From: Tillus elongatus | Lineage: Eukaryota; Arthropoda; Insecta; Coleoptera; Cleridae | NCBI GenBank assembly: GCA_964006375.1 | Contig: OZ023267.1 | Coordinates: forward strand, 20,395,739-20,459,738 | Length of the DNA stretch: 64,000 bases | Direction: 5' to 3' | Shown: positions 13,546-25,533 of the stretch, in pieces | How the letters are laid out: each line of letters begins with the position of its first letter | Position numbering within the stretch: the first letter of the stretch is position 1 | Program-made: the position numbers and the translations under genes | The notes under the pieces: model-generated | Told to the model about the DNA's origin: nothing | The model's input: only the letters and a program-made list of their open reading frames with translations | Database searches by the model: none

Positions 13546-13904
13546 GCTCATCACGGGTTCCAATATTCACTTAGTATCAGTTTCTTGTTCTACCTGACGT
13601 TCCGTCAACATCTTCGGTAGCCATTCTCGGATTAAGTTGAAGTTATGTAACTTCACTTCCTCACATATCAGATGGTCAGTTATTGAAATAACCTGTAAAC
13701 TGTTCTTTAAACAAATTAGTGTTGAGGCGCGCTCTATTATTTTTACAAGGGTAGCCTGGCTAATAATGTGTGCTTTGAGATGCACAACAAATTAAAGAAG
13801 CTTAAAAAAACATGCTACAAAGCTTCCGGAAAAGTTAACTTAGCAGAAATGATTTGATTCACATAAAATTTTATACACAAATGCGTGTACGTAAGGAGAT
13901 AGAA

Positions 13905-14200
13905 AATAGTCTGAACGCAGCATGTGCGTTATGGAAGTTAATTTTCATAAAAATGTTTTTAATCGCAAATGGGAGCAGTCATCAATCTGATTACCGGTAT
14001 AGCCTATGTAGTAGAAACAATGTACTATATTTTATCAAAATTACTTATTGTTTGAAAATATGTAAACATTTTCCGAAAATAAACTTAAATGTTGGTTTCC
14101 TAGCCAATAAACCTTACGTTAATAGCAATTGAGTTATTCAAATTTGAAGGATTTAATGAAAATTCGCTACCAAAACGCACTTACTGCGTCCAGATTTTTT
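13905..14200. mobile_element. Small MITE ended by the GCAGTAAGTGCG motif
   Basis: Left end tctgaacgcagcatgtgcg (from 13908) and right end the complement of ctggacgcagtaagtgcg (to about 14200) form inverted repeats of about 38 bp around 220 bp of AT-rich sequence. No coding capacity. Similar pairs lie at 18391-18689 and 41760-42075. Confidence 0.65.
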
Positions 14201-14965
14201 TCTTACAAACATGCATCATATTTCGATAGAAAATGCAGAAATGCATTAACGAACTTGCCCTACCCAAATTAGCTAAAAATTATAGACCGTTAAACCATAA
14301 ACTTAATTAAACATACAGCGAAAGCGTCAACTTAACTAAACCGACAGCCAAAGCACCAGAGAAAGGGTCTATTTGAAATTAATTTTCTGTAAATATTTTA
14401 GTAAAATGAAGGACAATGACGGTTGAAGCTGAAACTTAAGGGTTCGCAGAACACTCTTCTTGCAACATTTTCTTTTCACAATCCGTATTTGTTTCACGTT
14501 CTTTGGCTAAACGTTGTCAATTTTGACGTTTTAAATCGCGACTTTGACGTTTTGAGGAAAACTCCAAAATGGTTTTCTTTAACTGCCCATAACTTTTTTG
14601 CCTTAAAACTTATAGACCTAAATTGGAACATGGTTCTCTGTTTATAATATAAACACGCGTACCAAATTTGGTTGCCCTTACTTTGTTACTTCCGGAGATA
14701 TAAATTTTTTTAGAAAGAAAACACAATATTTTCCGGGAAAACCTAGGCCGCTTTTCCTGGCTAACGAACTTATCTAAGCCACTTGCAAAAGGAAGGTACT
14801 CACCACATTATTTTTTGAGTTATCGGTGTGATATATAAACATATAAAAATTCAAATTGACCCCAGATATGTGTTCTAGGGGGCCTAATTAGCGCTCATTT
14901 AAAGAATTTTTTTTCTAAAATTCAAAAGTCGGGATCTCTTTAGTGGATTTTTTTAAAGAATCACA
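14200..14965 (+). repeat. TA-array family, near full length with unexpanded TA
   Basis: Contains every segment of the family in order: the 'gagaaagggtctatttgaa' piece, gtcaattttgacgtttt, the ggctaacgaact core, ttttttgagttatcggtgtg, a TA stretch of only three to four units at 14831-14838, then the 'ccccagatatgtgttctag' tail and a half palindrome. It lies directly after the MITE end at 14200. It shows what the array site looks like before expansion. Confidence 0.75.
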
Positions 14966-14967
14966 TG

Positions 14968-15150
14968 GATACGGGACCGACGGGACGTGCAGAGACATTC
15001 AACTTGCTCAAATACAATGCCAGAACATCGGTTAATGTTACGGTATGTACTGAAAAAGTGAAGGTAGGGCGCTGGGATCGAAGTCGGTACCGTTCGCTTT
15101 AGAGGCACACGTTCTTATCACTGAACCACCGAGGCTCTTTGATTCTATTA
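14968..15150 (-). repeat. tRNA-derived SINE
   Basis: On the minus strand a tRNA-like head starts near 15142: GAGCCTCGGTGGTTCAGTGA (A box TGGTTCAGTGA), then GACTTCGATCCC (B box, one or two off consensus). A 3' body of about 100 bp ends near 14968. RNA polymerase III promoter boxes plus a non-tRNA body point to a SINE and not a working tRNA. Confidence 0.55.
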
Positions 15151-15563
15151 ACAAGGAACTTTGCTAATCGCGACGCGGATAAATGGAACACTTCTTTATT
15201 ATGAAACTGTTATTTAGTTGAGATTTTAATAGGTGACGTTATATTTATGTTACTAGAAATATTCTTACAGGTAATAAATTATTACATAAACGATAATGGT
15301 CGTCATATTCTTGATGATGAGAGTGGCGCGAATCATTAGAGTCACTATTGACAATAATCTGAAATATGTAATATTTTGCTTCTTTTACTTTTGTCAACTC
15401 TTACCAATGCAAACATTATGAAACAGGGGTGGAAGAAATTTATCAAATTTTTTAAATTGAAGGACAAACACAATATAATCTTGCATCCAATAACTTTATT
15501 ATTTTATTAAAATTTATAATTACCGTGTACCAGGCATATATTTTGTTTTATGTAAATGTGACT

Positions 15564-15664
<101 letters not shown>

Positions 15665-15684
15665 AAATCAACAAAAAGGGTATT

Positions 15685-15745
15685 TACTAAATTCTATGAC
15701 CGGTTTCGCTACACTCAGCTTTATCAGATACAGGGTATTAACTCT
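15685..15745 (-). ncRNA. Degenerate hammerhead ribozyme motif
   Basis: Minus strand: CTGATAA (core with G8 changed to A), a short stem II (AGCT ... TAGC), GAAACCGGTC, and a 3-bp inner stem I (TAT with ATA) with a possible outer helix. The G8 change should be inactivating. It lies about 110 bases before exon 2. Confidence 0.5.
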
Positions 15746-15850
15746 ATAATTTTGATTTTTGATTTGTTTCACTCAGTAAATTGCAAAGGATTTTTTCGAG
15801 CATCGACAAAATCGATAAAACACATATCTTATTTGTGTCTTCTGTTTCAG

Positions 15851-16066
15851 GTATGCGAAGAACAACAGTGTCAAGAAGAAGTATTCCTTTTAGCCATGAA
15901 CTTAATGGACAGGTTTTTAATGACGTGTTGCATAAGAAAAAATCAGTTACAATTATTAGGGACAACGTGTATGTTAATTTCTTCAAAACTTCGAGAACCT
16001 AGGCCACTTGCAGCAGAAATTTTAGTGTATTATACCGATCACAGTGTCACCAAAAATGATCTTCTG
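15851..16066 (+). CDS. CycD: Cyclin D, coding exon 2 (residues 89-160)
   Basis: 72 codons in phase 0 at both ends, the same length and position as the equivalent vertebrate exon. VCEEQQCQEEVFLLAMNLMDRFL continues the cyclin box begun in exon 1. LQLLGTTCMLISSKLRE carries the Lys (residue 134) of the Lys-Glu pair by which cyclins hold their CDK. TAEKL is replaced by AAEIL, and VYYTDHSVTKNDLL ends the exon. Acceptor TTCTGTTTCAG, donor CTG|GTAAGT. No stops or frameshifts. Joining to exon 1 restores EWMLE-VCEEQ exactly. Confidence 0.95.
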
Positions 16067-17082
16067 GTAAGTCGTTTTATTATGGCCTATATATAAACGT
16101 TTATTTTACACTAAAAACTACATTGAATTGTGACATAGCTTTGTAAATATATTAAATGAACATAGGAACCTGTGATGGGTACTAGTGTACGTATTTGCAA
16201 AGATATTTGTACGAGGCGAATTTGATACGTAACTAAGTTCGTAGTGCTAAGATGTATTTTAGCGTATGTGATGCTCAAATTTCTCTAAAATGTTGCATAC
16301 ACCAACTCATTGTGAGTATTCCCTGAAAAATCATGAAAATAAGGGGATATATGCTAAACTACCCTTGTTCCAAAGCTAACTGATGATGGTAGAAACTAAT
16401 TAACTCAACCGTGAACAATACCAGATCAAAACACTTATATTGTGTTTCTTACGACTGTACTTGCTATATTAACATTACCTCTCTTTGCTGGTTCCAACTA
16501 ATTTCTTAGCTTTCTTTCTGCAATTAGTTTCGTTTTACCGCATCAAAAGACGTTGTGCGGTGAAATGAAAAGTTTCTAAAACACAACAGACAGAAAAAAT
16601 ATGTGTGAAACCAGAGGAAAAGCCTATAAATATAAAGCGATTACGCCAAATGCAATGAACATTAATTCATTTGTTTATCCAGTTTCAGCGTTGTATGTTA
16701 TATCGCGCAAAGTTTAAAAAATTATTTTATGATACTAAATGGAAACGCAGATGCCTTTTTTTTTTGGCTTCACAATAGCTTCTTATGTTTTCTGCAACCA
16801 ACTTCAGCTTGATAGTACCTTCAGGTGACGTTTCAATTTAAATGACTTCCACACTTCGCATGTAATCAGTCATTTATTCCTTAGATCACCACAAGAACCT
16901 CCATGGATGTTACTTCAAGTTTCTTCCAACTTCAAAGTTGAATGAAAGGCCTATACTTGCAATTTACTAAATCAGTGAACGAGTTTTTATATTTGGCAGT
17001 CTAATTTTGTTCGCAAATAACAAAACTGGTCTAAACCCGAAACGACCTTCATCCAATTTATTGTCAATTGATTTTAATCCGC

Positions 17083-17225
17083 TTGAACGAATTTTCATGG
17101 AAGAAATTACCTTTTGACGGGATCACTACTTTTGAGATTTTTGAATCACTTTAAATGAGCGCCTGCTAGGACCCTGGACACCATATACAGTGCCAGTTTC
17201 AATTTTTATGTTTACAAATTCATAT
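17083..17225 (-). repeat. TA-array family tail, old
   Basis: The 'aatgagcgcctgctaggacc', 'ccatatacagtgccag' and 'tttcaatttttatg' pieces match the family tail, but only three TA units follow. Heavily diverged. Confidence 0.6.
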
Positions 17226-17271
17226 ATGTATATAATTTTTTCTGTTTTTCAACTTTGCTAATTAATCAGCG

Positions 17272-17478
17272 TCTATTGAAGTAGAATAACCATTGTATTG
17301 AAATTTCTTGAAAAAAAAAACCTTAGCTCTTCTTTTCAATGTTCAGCTTTCGTGACGTTTATATTATTTCTTGAAATTGTGGGATTGCCAAGATAAAAAC
17401 TCTGAACATTAAAAAGAAGAGTGGTATTTTTTTTAAGAAATTTCAGTACAATATGGTTATTCTGCTTCAAACTACCAA
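17272..17478. mobile_element. Small foldback, about 207 bp
   Basis: Arms around a centre near 17375: gaagtagaataaccattgt on the left against acaatatggttattctgcttc on the right, and cttcttttcaatgttcag against ctgaacattaaaaagaag. Non-coding. Confidence 0.8.
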
Positions 17479-17639
17479 AACCGTTGGTCAAATTACAATA
17501 TGTATTGTATATATTTTTTATTTATCAATTTACCTGTGTTCTTAAATGCCCTTAATGGCAAACCAAGTATAATATTAGCCAATCAATGTTCTTTCGGAAA
17601 ACGGTGACGCTCAAGTTAAGTTAGGAGTTATTTTTTGCT

Positions 17640-17900
17640 TGATAACTCATAAAATAATGGATTGATTTTAAGAAAGCTTGGCATACGTCTTAATTTGATA
17701 AATGACCTAAATAGGTTCGTTAGCCAGCAAAATCAGATCAGTTTTTCCGGAAACATTATGCTTTTTCTGTCGGAAAATTTTACTATCTTTAAAAAACACA
17801 GCTTTTGTAACCAAATTTACTATGCAAATTGCTTATATAACATATAGATACTGTATACTAAAATTCAGATCTCCGAGTTGAAACAAATAAAAGTTATAAG
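17640..17900 (-). repeat. TA-array family core, old
   Basis: The reverse-oriented core is recognisable by gataactcataaaataatgg, gttcgttagccagcaaaatc and tttttccggaaa. It is probably the other half of the copy at 17083, separated by the foldback at 17272 and later insertions. Confidence 0.65.
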
Positions 17901-18390
17901 CATTAAAGAATAACATATGATGTCGAAGGAGAGCAAAATACCAAAATATTATATGTTAACAAAATGTATTAAACATTACAGATGGATCAATTTTTTTATG
18001 CTTAAAGCCAAACAAGTGCTAATAAAAAAACTATAAATTCTATCATTTTTCTTCTAAAAACGTTAAAGTGGCGATTTCAATCGCCAAAATTGAAGATTTT
18101 TAAGCAAAGATTCTGGAACGAATTACGGACAACAAATATTGTGAGTTCTAAAAATGGTATTTCAACCGCTATTATTCATTTAAATAAAATATTTGCAGAC
18201 AATTTATTTAAGAGATTCTTTGTGTTGTGTTTTGGCACCAGTTTAAATTATAGCTTGTGGTTTTAACAAAATAAGTTTGGAAAAATCCCCTTCTTCAGTC
18301 AAGAAATCGATATACAAACATTTGAAAAAATCCCCATCTTCAGTCAATAAACTGATATACAATCAACCACTATAGCATAATCAGTAGTGA

Positions 18391-18689
18391 AAGTTCGGAT
18401 GCAGGAAGTGCGTTACGGTAGCGCATTTTCATCAACTTGTTTTTTAAATTCTAATAATTATTTTCTCTTCACTTGACAATTCAAATTTGGTATGTGGCAA
18501 AATATTTATATCACTAATAATGTTTATTGCAATAAAAACTATTCAGGCAACGTGTGGACCAACTTCCATCAAAGCGCTTCATTATTTTCGGAGACAATTA
18601 TTTTTGAAAAAATTGTTAGCAATTTTTGTCATGTCAAATATTTTAATAAAAATTCGTTCCAAAACGCACTGCCGCGTGCAGACTTTTTA
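18391..18689. mobile_element. Small MITE ended by the GCAGTAAGTGCG motif
   Basis: Left motif gatgcaggaagtgcgttac at 18397 and right complement ccaaaacgcactgccgcg near 18660, about 300 bp end to end. Interior AT-rich, non-coding. Confidence 0.65.
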
Positions 18690-19279
18690 CTATGACGCTC
18701 AAATGTAAGAATTATTTCTAATTTCTATTATCATGACCTTAACACCTTTTTTCAATTAAATTTTGGATAATACATCGCCATCATCATGATTTTCTATTAC
18801 ATTATTAATGTAACTAACGATGTTACAATAGCAGAAAAACTATCCACCATTCATATAAATGACTTGAACAAAGTGCGATAAAAGTAAAAATAAAATAATA
18901 AAGCACAAAGTTGAGACCGCCATCGAATACTAGTGACGGGGTCTGGGCGATAAAACAGCTGATATAGTTAATTAGAGAAACCAAAGCCACAAAATGAATA
19001 CATAATATATATGCATAATGTGAAACAGAGAGGCACTTTTTGGGCAAACATAGAGCTTAATTTAATCAGCAGTTGCTATACGGACGAAAATACATATGTA
19101 TACAAACTGTATTTTATACACGTAACGTTCTAATAGACGATGAATCGAAAATCGAACAAAAAAGCTTTCGATGTGTTTACCTATTTGAATCGCATACCTC
19201 GCCAACTGGATGATATCAACGTCTAGAAAAGAGGAATAACAAAAGTTGTTGCGCAACCAGAATAAAATATTTTTAAGGC

Positions 19280-19330
19280 ATACAAAGTCCGGACACGGGA
19301 AATGCTTTATGGTAGCGAATTTTCATAAGA
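19280..19330 (+). repeat. GCAGTAAGTGCG-type motif, single
   Basis: Reads ccggacacgggaaatgcttt then atggtagcgaattttcat. A diverged single end. Confidence 0.55.
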
Positions 19331-19402
19331 ATGAGTATCTAAAGAAATAGGTAGTTAACAAAAATTGAAAGAAATAATAATGGTAGGTCTTTGATGAAAA
19401 TT

Positions 19403-19418
19403 ATATATATATATACAC

Positions 19419-19498
<80 letters not shown>
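19403..19498. repeat. (TA)n array with a short CA interruption
   Basis: TA from 19403, interrupted by cacacaca near 19415, then pure TA 19424-19498. Confidence 0.95.
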
Positions 19499-19974
<476 letters not shown>

Positions 19975-20295
19975 ACCATTCATTTCACGATATATCAGAA
20001 ATTATTAGGCTATTAAATCTGTCAGTTTTAAGCTAGTTCTGGTATTTGTCAGTAACACATAAGCAGAGTAGCCATTATCCAATATACTTCGTCTTAAAAC
20101 ATTATGAGATGTGCCGCAGGGTTGCCATTTCGGTGCGGAACCAGGTAGTATGTTGTCACGACAGCTATAGTTAACACAAAATGTTATAAATAGAGACTGT
20201 ATACAACCAACTAACAATTTTGTAAATTGTCAGCCTTGGCCCATTTCTTCCCTAATATGAGTACAATGTATGTAAGGCTAGATGTATTCTCACCA

Positions 20296-20356
20296 TAATC
20301 AGAACCGCAGACCGGTTTCGCTCTAACTACAGCTCATCAGTACGGTATACTAATTA
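20296..20356 (-). ncRNA. Hammerhead ribozyme (type I), complete
   Basis: Self-cleaving RNA motif, read on the minus strand. Outer stem I TAATTAG with CTGATTA, an internal loop TATA/TT, inner stem I CCGTA with TGCGG, core CTGATGA, a stem II region GCTGTAGTTAGAGC (two or three pairs hold, as this copy has changes), GAAA, then a two-pair stem III (AC/GT with loop CG) and C17. The predicted cleavage is between 20310 and 20309. All invariant core bases are present. The first outer pair is T-A here and C-G in the 49946 copy, a compensatory change. Folding is by eye. Confidence 0.8.
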
Positions 20357-20606
20357 CAGCGAGAACACACCTATAAAGTAATACGGCCATGGTCGCCAGC
20401 CTCCTAGAACATTGTGAGATGAACGACAGCGTCGTCATCTCGCTGCGGAACCAGGTAGTATTATCTCACGACAGCTCCAAATAACACAAAATGTTATAAA
20501 ATAGAGACTGTGTACAACCAACTGACAATTTTGTGAATTATCAGCGTTGGCCCCTTTCTTCGCTAATATAGGGACAATGTATGTAAGGCTAGATGTATTC
20601 TCACCA

Positions 20607-20648
20607 TAATAAGAACCGCAGACCGGTTTCGCTCTAACTAGAGCTCAA
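20607..20648 (-). ncRNA. Hammerhead ribozyme, truncated at the core
   Basis: Stem II GAGCTCTAGTTAGAGC, GAAACCGGTC and the 3' strand of stem I (TGCGG) are intact on the minus strand, but the CTGATGA core is replaced by a foreign sequence at the repeat edge (near 20646), so it cannot cleave alone. Confidence 0.65.
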
Positions 20649-20949
20649 TCTTTGATGCTTTGAGTTGGAAGACCTTCTCGACTAAGGAATTTAACAACAG
20701 CTCTATACTCAGTTTTCGTCACTTCTGACATCGTGATACAAGTGTCAATTATAACAAAACTAATTGACATAAAATCGATTTTTGTTTTTTGCAAGAGTGA
20801 ACCAATGAACCAATGAACCAATGTCTTACCAAAATCTGACAGGCTGCGATACCTTCCATCTATGCCAGGCCGTGAAATTTTGGCGCCTACCTTGTATGTT
20901 GTATGTTGATTTGTGATCAATTGGAGTGCACTGTACAAAATGGAAGGTA

Positions 20950-21130
20950 CTTACACAATTTATAATGTTTTCTTCATTAATCGCTTAGATGAGTTCGTTA
21001 GCCAACTGAATGCAACCAGTTTTTTCTTAAACAGACTAATTTGCGAAACTACTCATTTTGTTGTTTCGCGATTTGAATTATTTTTATGAAAAATCGCTAC
21101 CATAACGAACTTGTTACGTCCAAACGTTTT
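20950..21130 (-). repeat. TA-array family core plus GCAG motif, old
   Basis: gatgagttcgttagccaact marks the core. At 21088-21125 the complement of the ctggacgcagtaagtgcg-type motif follows. No array or tail. Confidence 0.55.
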
Positions 21131-22078
21131 TTAATGGGAAGAATCTTCACACTTAATCTGCGCGTATGTTGTGTTCATCTGCAGTAAACACATGACGCTT
21201 GATAATTTGCTTGTGCGATCAAAAGTAGGGCATTGATACCTTTAATGCACGTCGACGTCTCCTTAATTTTCGACGTTCCTTAACGGAAATAATATAGACA
21301 GACTCGTCATAGTGACGTGAAAGTACAAAATAGGACGTACGAAGAGTTTGCGTTTGCATAGAAATAAGTGGCGCTTCTTGTACACACATAATCCGTCTGG
21401 AAATCCTTATCAGCTCGCAGGAAGTTTGTTCAGATTAGAAGAAAAATCTCCTTATCGCTGTGTGATATCAAACTCGATACATTCGATAAAAGCATGGATG
21501 TTGTTCGAACATTAAATCAAGAGTAGCATCAAATCTATGGGAGTGAATTACAAGTTCATTTCACGTGGGCTTACGGCCATTTAAATAAAATTTCACATAA
21601 CAATAATTTCGATAAGAACATGGCGCTCGCCATAGAAAACGGTGACTTAAATTGATATCGGACATGGACATTAAAGTAACCATAAAATTTCAGAAAACAA
21701 TAAGGAAGAAGGAAGGTGAAGTTTTAATACCCGATATAGGTAGACCGAAAAAGCTTTATTTAAAGGTTTATTTTGATTAAATACCGTTGCTGATAACGCT
21801 TTCTCTCTGCAAACGTTCTAATTGTTACACTTATCTAAAACAATATCGTAGAAATTACTTGCCGTGCGTTTATGACTTTGTCAGGAACGAACTCTCAATC
21901 AAGTGATTTAATAGTCCTTTGTTTCTCTTTTTGTAACCGCTTCCTAGATTTGTCCGGGTCAGTTGTTGTGCTTATCGATAACTATAATTATTTTCTGCAC
22001 TTACCACTTGCCCTTCCTAAAAGTTTACTGTGAATTTAACTGTTCTTAACTGTAAAACCTTTACTATGTGGTTTATTT

Positions 22079-22594
22079 ATTGCTATACATCAGTGGTTCC
22101 CAAATAAAGATTTCCAAAATCAGCAAAAATAACTTATTTAAAGCTTTATTTTTGCCCTTCTCATCGTAAATAAAATACCACGTCTTAATATACTAAATTA
22201 CACTAGATTACACCCAGTATAAAAGAAAAAGCGTCTCAAAGCGAATATTTATTGCTATACATCAGTGGTTCCCAAAAAAAGATTTCCAAAATCAGCAAAA
22301 ATAACTTATTTAAAGCTTTATTTTTGCCCTTGGCATCGTAAATAAAATACCACGTTTTAACATACTAAATTACACTAGATTACACCCAGTATAAAAGAAA
22401 AATCGTCTCAAAGCGAATATTTATGGCTATACATCAGTGGTCCCCAAAAAAAGATTTCCAAAATCAGCAAAAATAACTTATTTAAAGCTTTATTTTTACC
22501 CTTGGCATCGTAAATAAAATACCACGTCTTAATATACTAAATTACATTAGATTACACCCAGTATAAAAGAAAAAGCGTCTCAAAGCGAATATAA
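22079..22594. repeat. 172-bp tandem repeat, three copies
   Basis: Units start at 22079, 22251 and 22423 (attgctatacatcagtgg), each 172 bp, nearly identical (a handful of substitutions such as aaataaag/aaaaaaag and cttctcatc/cttggcatc). They end gcgtctcaaagcgaatat. High identity implies recent amplification or conversion. No reading frame. The length is close to one nucleosome repeat, as in many satellite DNAs, but only three copies are here. Confidence 0.95.
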
Positions 22595-22846
22595 TATGCC
22601 GAGGGTCATATGGGTGATTTACAGGTGTGTAAGTTCTCAAGAGTACAACTAAATAAATTTTAAATATCAGTACAATAGCGCGAAAGGAAAATCATCATCA
22701 AATAAAAATATTAACGCCCTCCGGTACGACGATATTCAGGAAGTTAATGGAAGGTTATCTACCCAGTTACCGTTCCGCTTAACAGAAAAGTAACTATTGG
22801 TCGATAGTGGTCGCAGTACTGAACTTTTAGAGATTTATTCGCTTTT

Positions 22847-22849
<3 letters not shown>

Positions 22850-22928
<79 letters not shown>
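22850..22928. repeat. (TA)n array, 79 bp
   Basis: Left half of an array split by the foldback at 22929-23334. Confidence 0.97.
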
Positions 22929-22930
<2 letters not shown>

Positions 22931-23333
22931 AGAAGGGTTAAGGGCAAAGTCGCAAGGAGACAACCGTATCAGTACGGTATAGCCAGGTGAAGATGGGAAC
23001 ACTATGGATGAAGATACAAAAGACACGGAGTCATAACAGGCAACCAGTGCACAATTGCAGCAACATTTGGAAGACCCTCAATCCGAGGGAAACAACCAAA
23101 AAAGCGACGGAGGTTGTTTCCCTCGGATTGACGGTCTTCCAAATGTTGCTGCAATTGTGCACTGGTTGCCTATTGTGACTCCGTGTATTTTTGCATCTTC
23201 ATCCAGAGTGTTCCCATCTTTACCTGGCTATACCGTACTGATGATGGCTAATAAGCTTGAAACACGTGTATACGGTTGTCTCCTTGCGACTTTGCCCTTA
23301 ACCCTTCTCCTTGTATAGTACAGAAATGCCGTG

Positions 23334-23334
<1 letters not shown>
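22929..23334. mobile_element. Foldback element inside a TA array, with a hammerhead
   Basis: Arms: ggagaagggttaagggcaaa from 22929 against tttgcccttaacccttctcc ending near 23312, and further in tgcacaattgcagcaacatt against its complement near 23140. The centre is near 23103 (aaaaaagcgac). The right arm carries a complete hammerhead (23232-23276). At the matching place in the left arm (near 22965) the two strands of stem I are joined directly, as if the catalytic core had been deleted. Flanked by TA arrays on both sides. Confidence 0.85.
23232..23276 (+). ncRNA. Hammerhead ribozyme with GUA cleavage triplet
   Basis: Stem I ACCGTA pairs with TACGGT (6 bp). Core CTGATGA at 23238-23244. Stem II is 23245-23258 (GGCT/AGCT arms, one wobble and one terminal mismatch, loop AATA). 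GAAA follows, then stem III ACA/TGT with loop CG, then A17. Predicted cleavage between 23270 and 23271 after GUA, a permitted triplet. Sequence differs from the 20296/49946 type in stems II and III while keeping the core. Activity untested. Confidence 0.7.

Positions 23335-23406
<72 letters not shown>
23335..23406. repeat. (TA)n array, 72 bp
   Basis: Right half of the split array; followed by a short (GA)n. Confidence 0.97.
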
Positions 23407-23409
<3 letters not shown>

Positions 23410-25059
23410 AGAGAGAGAGATAACTGAAACAAATATTAGACGTTAGTATGTGACTTTCTTTTGTATATGCCTTGGATAAGTACGATATGCAGCTGAATTA
23501 AACCAGTTTTTCTGAAACTATGTAGGTTTTTTATTTAAAAAATTCTTGTCTTTTCGCTAGTACAGTTATTTATATGAAATTTCTTACAAAACAGATTACT
23601 GTGTACCAAAATTAAAGTTTCTAGGTTAATTGAAAATCGAATTATTAGAGTTTGAAAGGTTTCTATACAAATTCAATACCAAAAAGTACTTTCTGCTTTA
23701 AAAATTATCAAAAGATAATAATTTAATATGGTTTCACTACTTGTATTCTAGTTGAAACTAATAATTTATTATGAAGTCAGTAGACATACACGTATTACCG
23801 TGTAACATATAGATCAGCAGCTTTTGCGACATTTCCGATTAGCTAGTTAAAATAAACGGTTTTGCTTTCATCTTCTACGAGTCGAAAGAACCGTTGAAGA
23901 AAGTATGTAGAACCGTTAGAACAGTTTGCTTTCGTTCTTATGGTCTTAACAGTATCGCAAGTGTTTTGCTTGTCGTTTTCAGCTTGCAAGTTTGTTGCGA
24001 TTGCAAACGCATAGTGTTAGATTACATGCTCTAGTAACAAACATTTAAACGCAAATAAATCGTTAGAAATCATGTTCTAGTAACAAACATTTAATTCAAC
24101 ATCAAAATTGGGCTGAAATTTAACGTCTGCACCTATTTTCTACATTATGTATCAATATAGAAATAAGAACTTTATAGCCTATATAATATATTTAATAATA
24201 ACAGAAATAATTAAATATAAGTTGAAAAATGATTTGATGGCTTACTCACAGCGTCTGACTTTTGTTCAAGACTTTCGCCTTCTTCACAGTTTGGTTTAAT
24301 TTGGTTTCGAGCGTAAGGAGTGTTACTGCAAAAATTTTCGTACTTTTTGTGTAACTTTATTTTCTAGTTTTATAGAACTTAGCTTCATTCCTCGAATACC
24401 ATAGTAACTATTAGAGATCCCAGCCGTGGTCAACATACTCAACATTCATTAGGTATTGAAGATTATTATGCTTAACTACACATTTCCAAGGTGGGGCAGA
24501 ATTTTGCGAATTATAATAAGAACGAGGACTGAAATAAAATCTACATGAAACTAGGAAAGGAAAGATTTAGAGCAAACACAACATTTAATTTTTCGACTCA
24601 CGTGATACCATCCAAAAATTTTGCAGCAATAGAGTTTTTGAGCAAAATTAGAGGGCTATTTTAGCGTATAGCAAGTTTTACTTCTTTGCGGTAATTGTAA
24701 ACCCGTGTTGCCTATACTCAATCCAAAAAATTCTCTTATTTGTGTCTTACATTTACCAAATAAAGCTAATCTTTCACGTTTCTTCCTTTTGCATTAAACA
24801 CCAATAATATCATCAGTTACCATTTACCATAAACCACAACCATAACAGCGTTGCTCGTAAACAATACCTATTGGGGTTGATCCCCTTCATCTATGAGGAG
24901 GTAGATATGGGTTTATATCTTGTAGACGTAATGTTTGATTTGTACCGTGCATTCAATATATAAAGGCATAAATTTGTAAGCGAGAAATTGTGGTGTTTGG
25001 GATTGCGGGGGTGTCTATGACTGGCTTCTTTAGTTTATGACTAATAGATGAAATGATGG

Positions 25060-25520
25060 TCTCTATCGGAAACACGTTTTCCGACCCATTCCGTGTAAAA
25101 CTGGGTACGCCACAGGGTAGTATCCTGGCTACTCCACAAGAAAGTATCCTGGGCCCACTCCCGTTCGTCCTGTATGTTAACCATCTCCCATATTGGAGCA
25201 GGGAGGTTGTTTATGTACGCAGACGATAACACTGTAATTGGTGTCGATGGTATAGGGATTGGTCGAAAAGTAAACGCTTTGCTAGAGAGGTTCACCAAAT
25301 GGTGTCAGGCAAATCATCTTGTTGTAAATCCTGAAAAAAAAAAACATCTTATATAGAGTTTAATAGCTATCAGCGTCAACCTCTTGGAATTCAGTTTGGT
25401 GGTGTTTCGACTTCTTGCTCTACGGAAGTAAGGTTTTTGAGGATCACGTTAGACCAACACTTTTGCTGGAAGCAGCAGGTCAACTGTGTCTGTGATATAT
25501 TGAAACGTGGCAATTTTATG
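25060..25520 (+). pseudogene. Non-LTR reverse transcriptase fragment (Jockey/R1-like)
   Basis: The + strand shows, in shifting frames, TPQGSIL and ESILGPLPFVLYVNHLP (the palm PQGS-LGP--F--Y-NDLP motif, partly duplicated), then GRLFMYADDNTVI with the catalytic YADD, CQANHLVVNPEKK, and FLRITLDQHFCWKQQ (the LG--LD--L-W region). No frame is open throughout and both ends of the element are missing. The 3' part is cut by the RTE insertion that begins at 25534. Confidence 0.75.
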
Positions 25521-25533
25521 TTGTAGTAGTAAT

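Larger units (their letters stand above)
20035..20660 (-). mobile_element. Retrozyme-like tandem repeat with hammerhead ribozymes
   Basis: Two head-to-tail copies of a roughly 310-bp non-coding unit. Landmarks such as tgcggaaccaggtagta (20135 and 20445), atagagactgt and aatgtatgtaaggctagatg repeat at that spacing. On the minus strand each unit ends in a hammerhead: complete at 20296-20356, half at 20607-20645. The predicted cuts (between 20310 and 20309, and between 20621 and 20620) are 311 nt apart. Ribozymes at each junction of short tandem monomers is the organisation of retrozymes and of ribozyme satellites in schistosomes and cave crickets. No RT is encoded, so any movement would need another element's enzyme. 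Confidence 0.75.
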
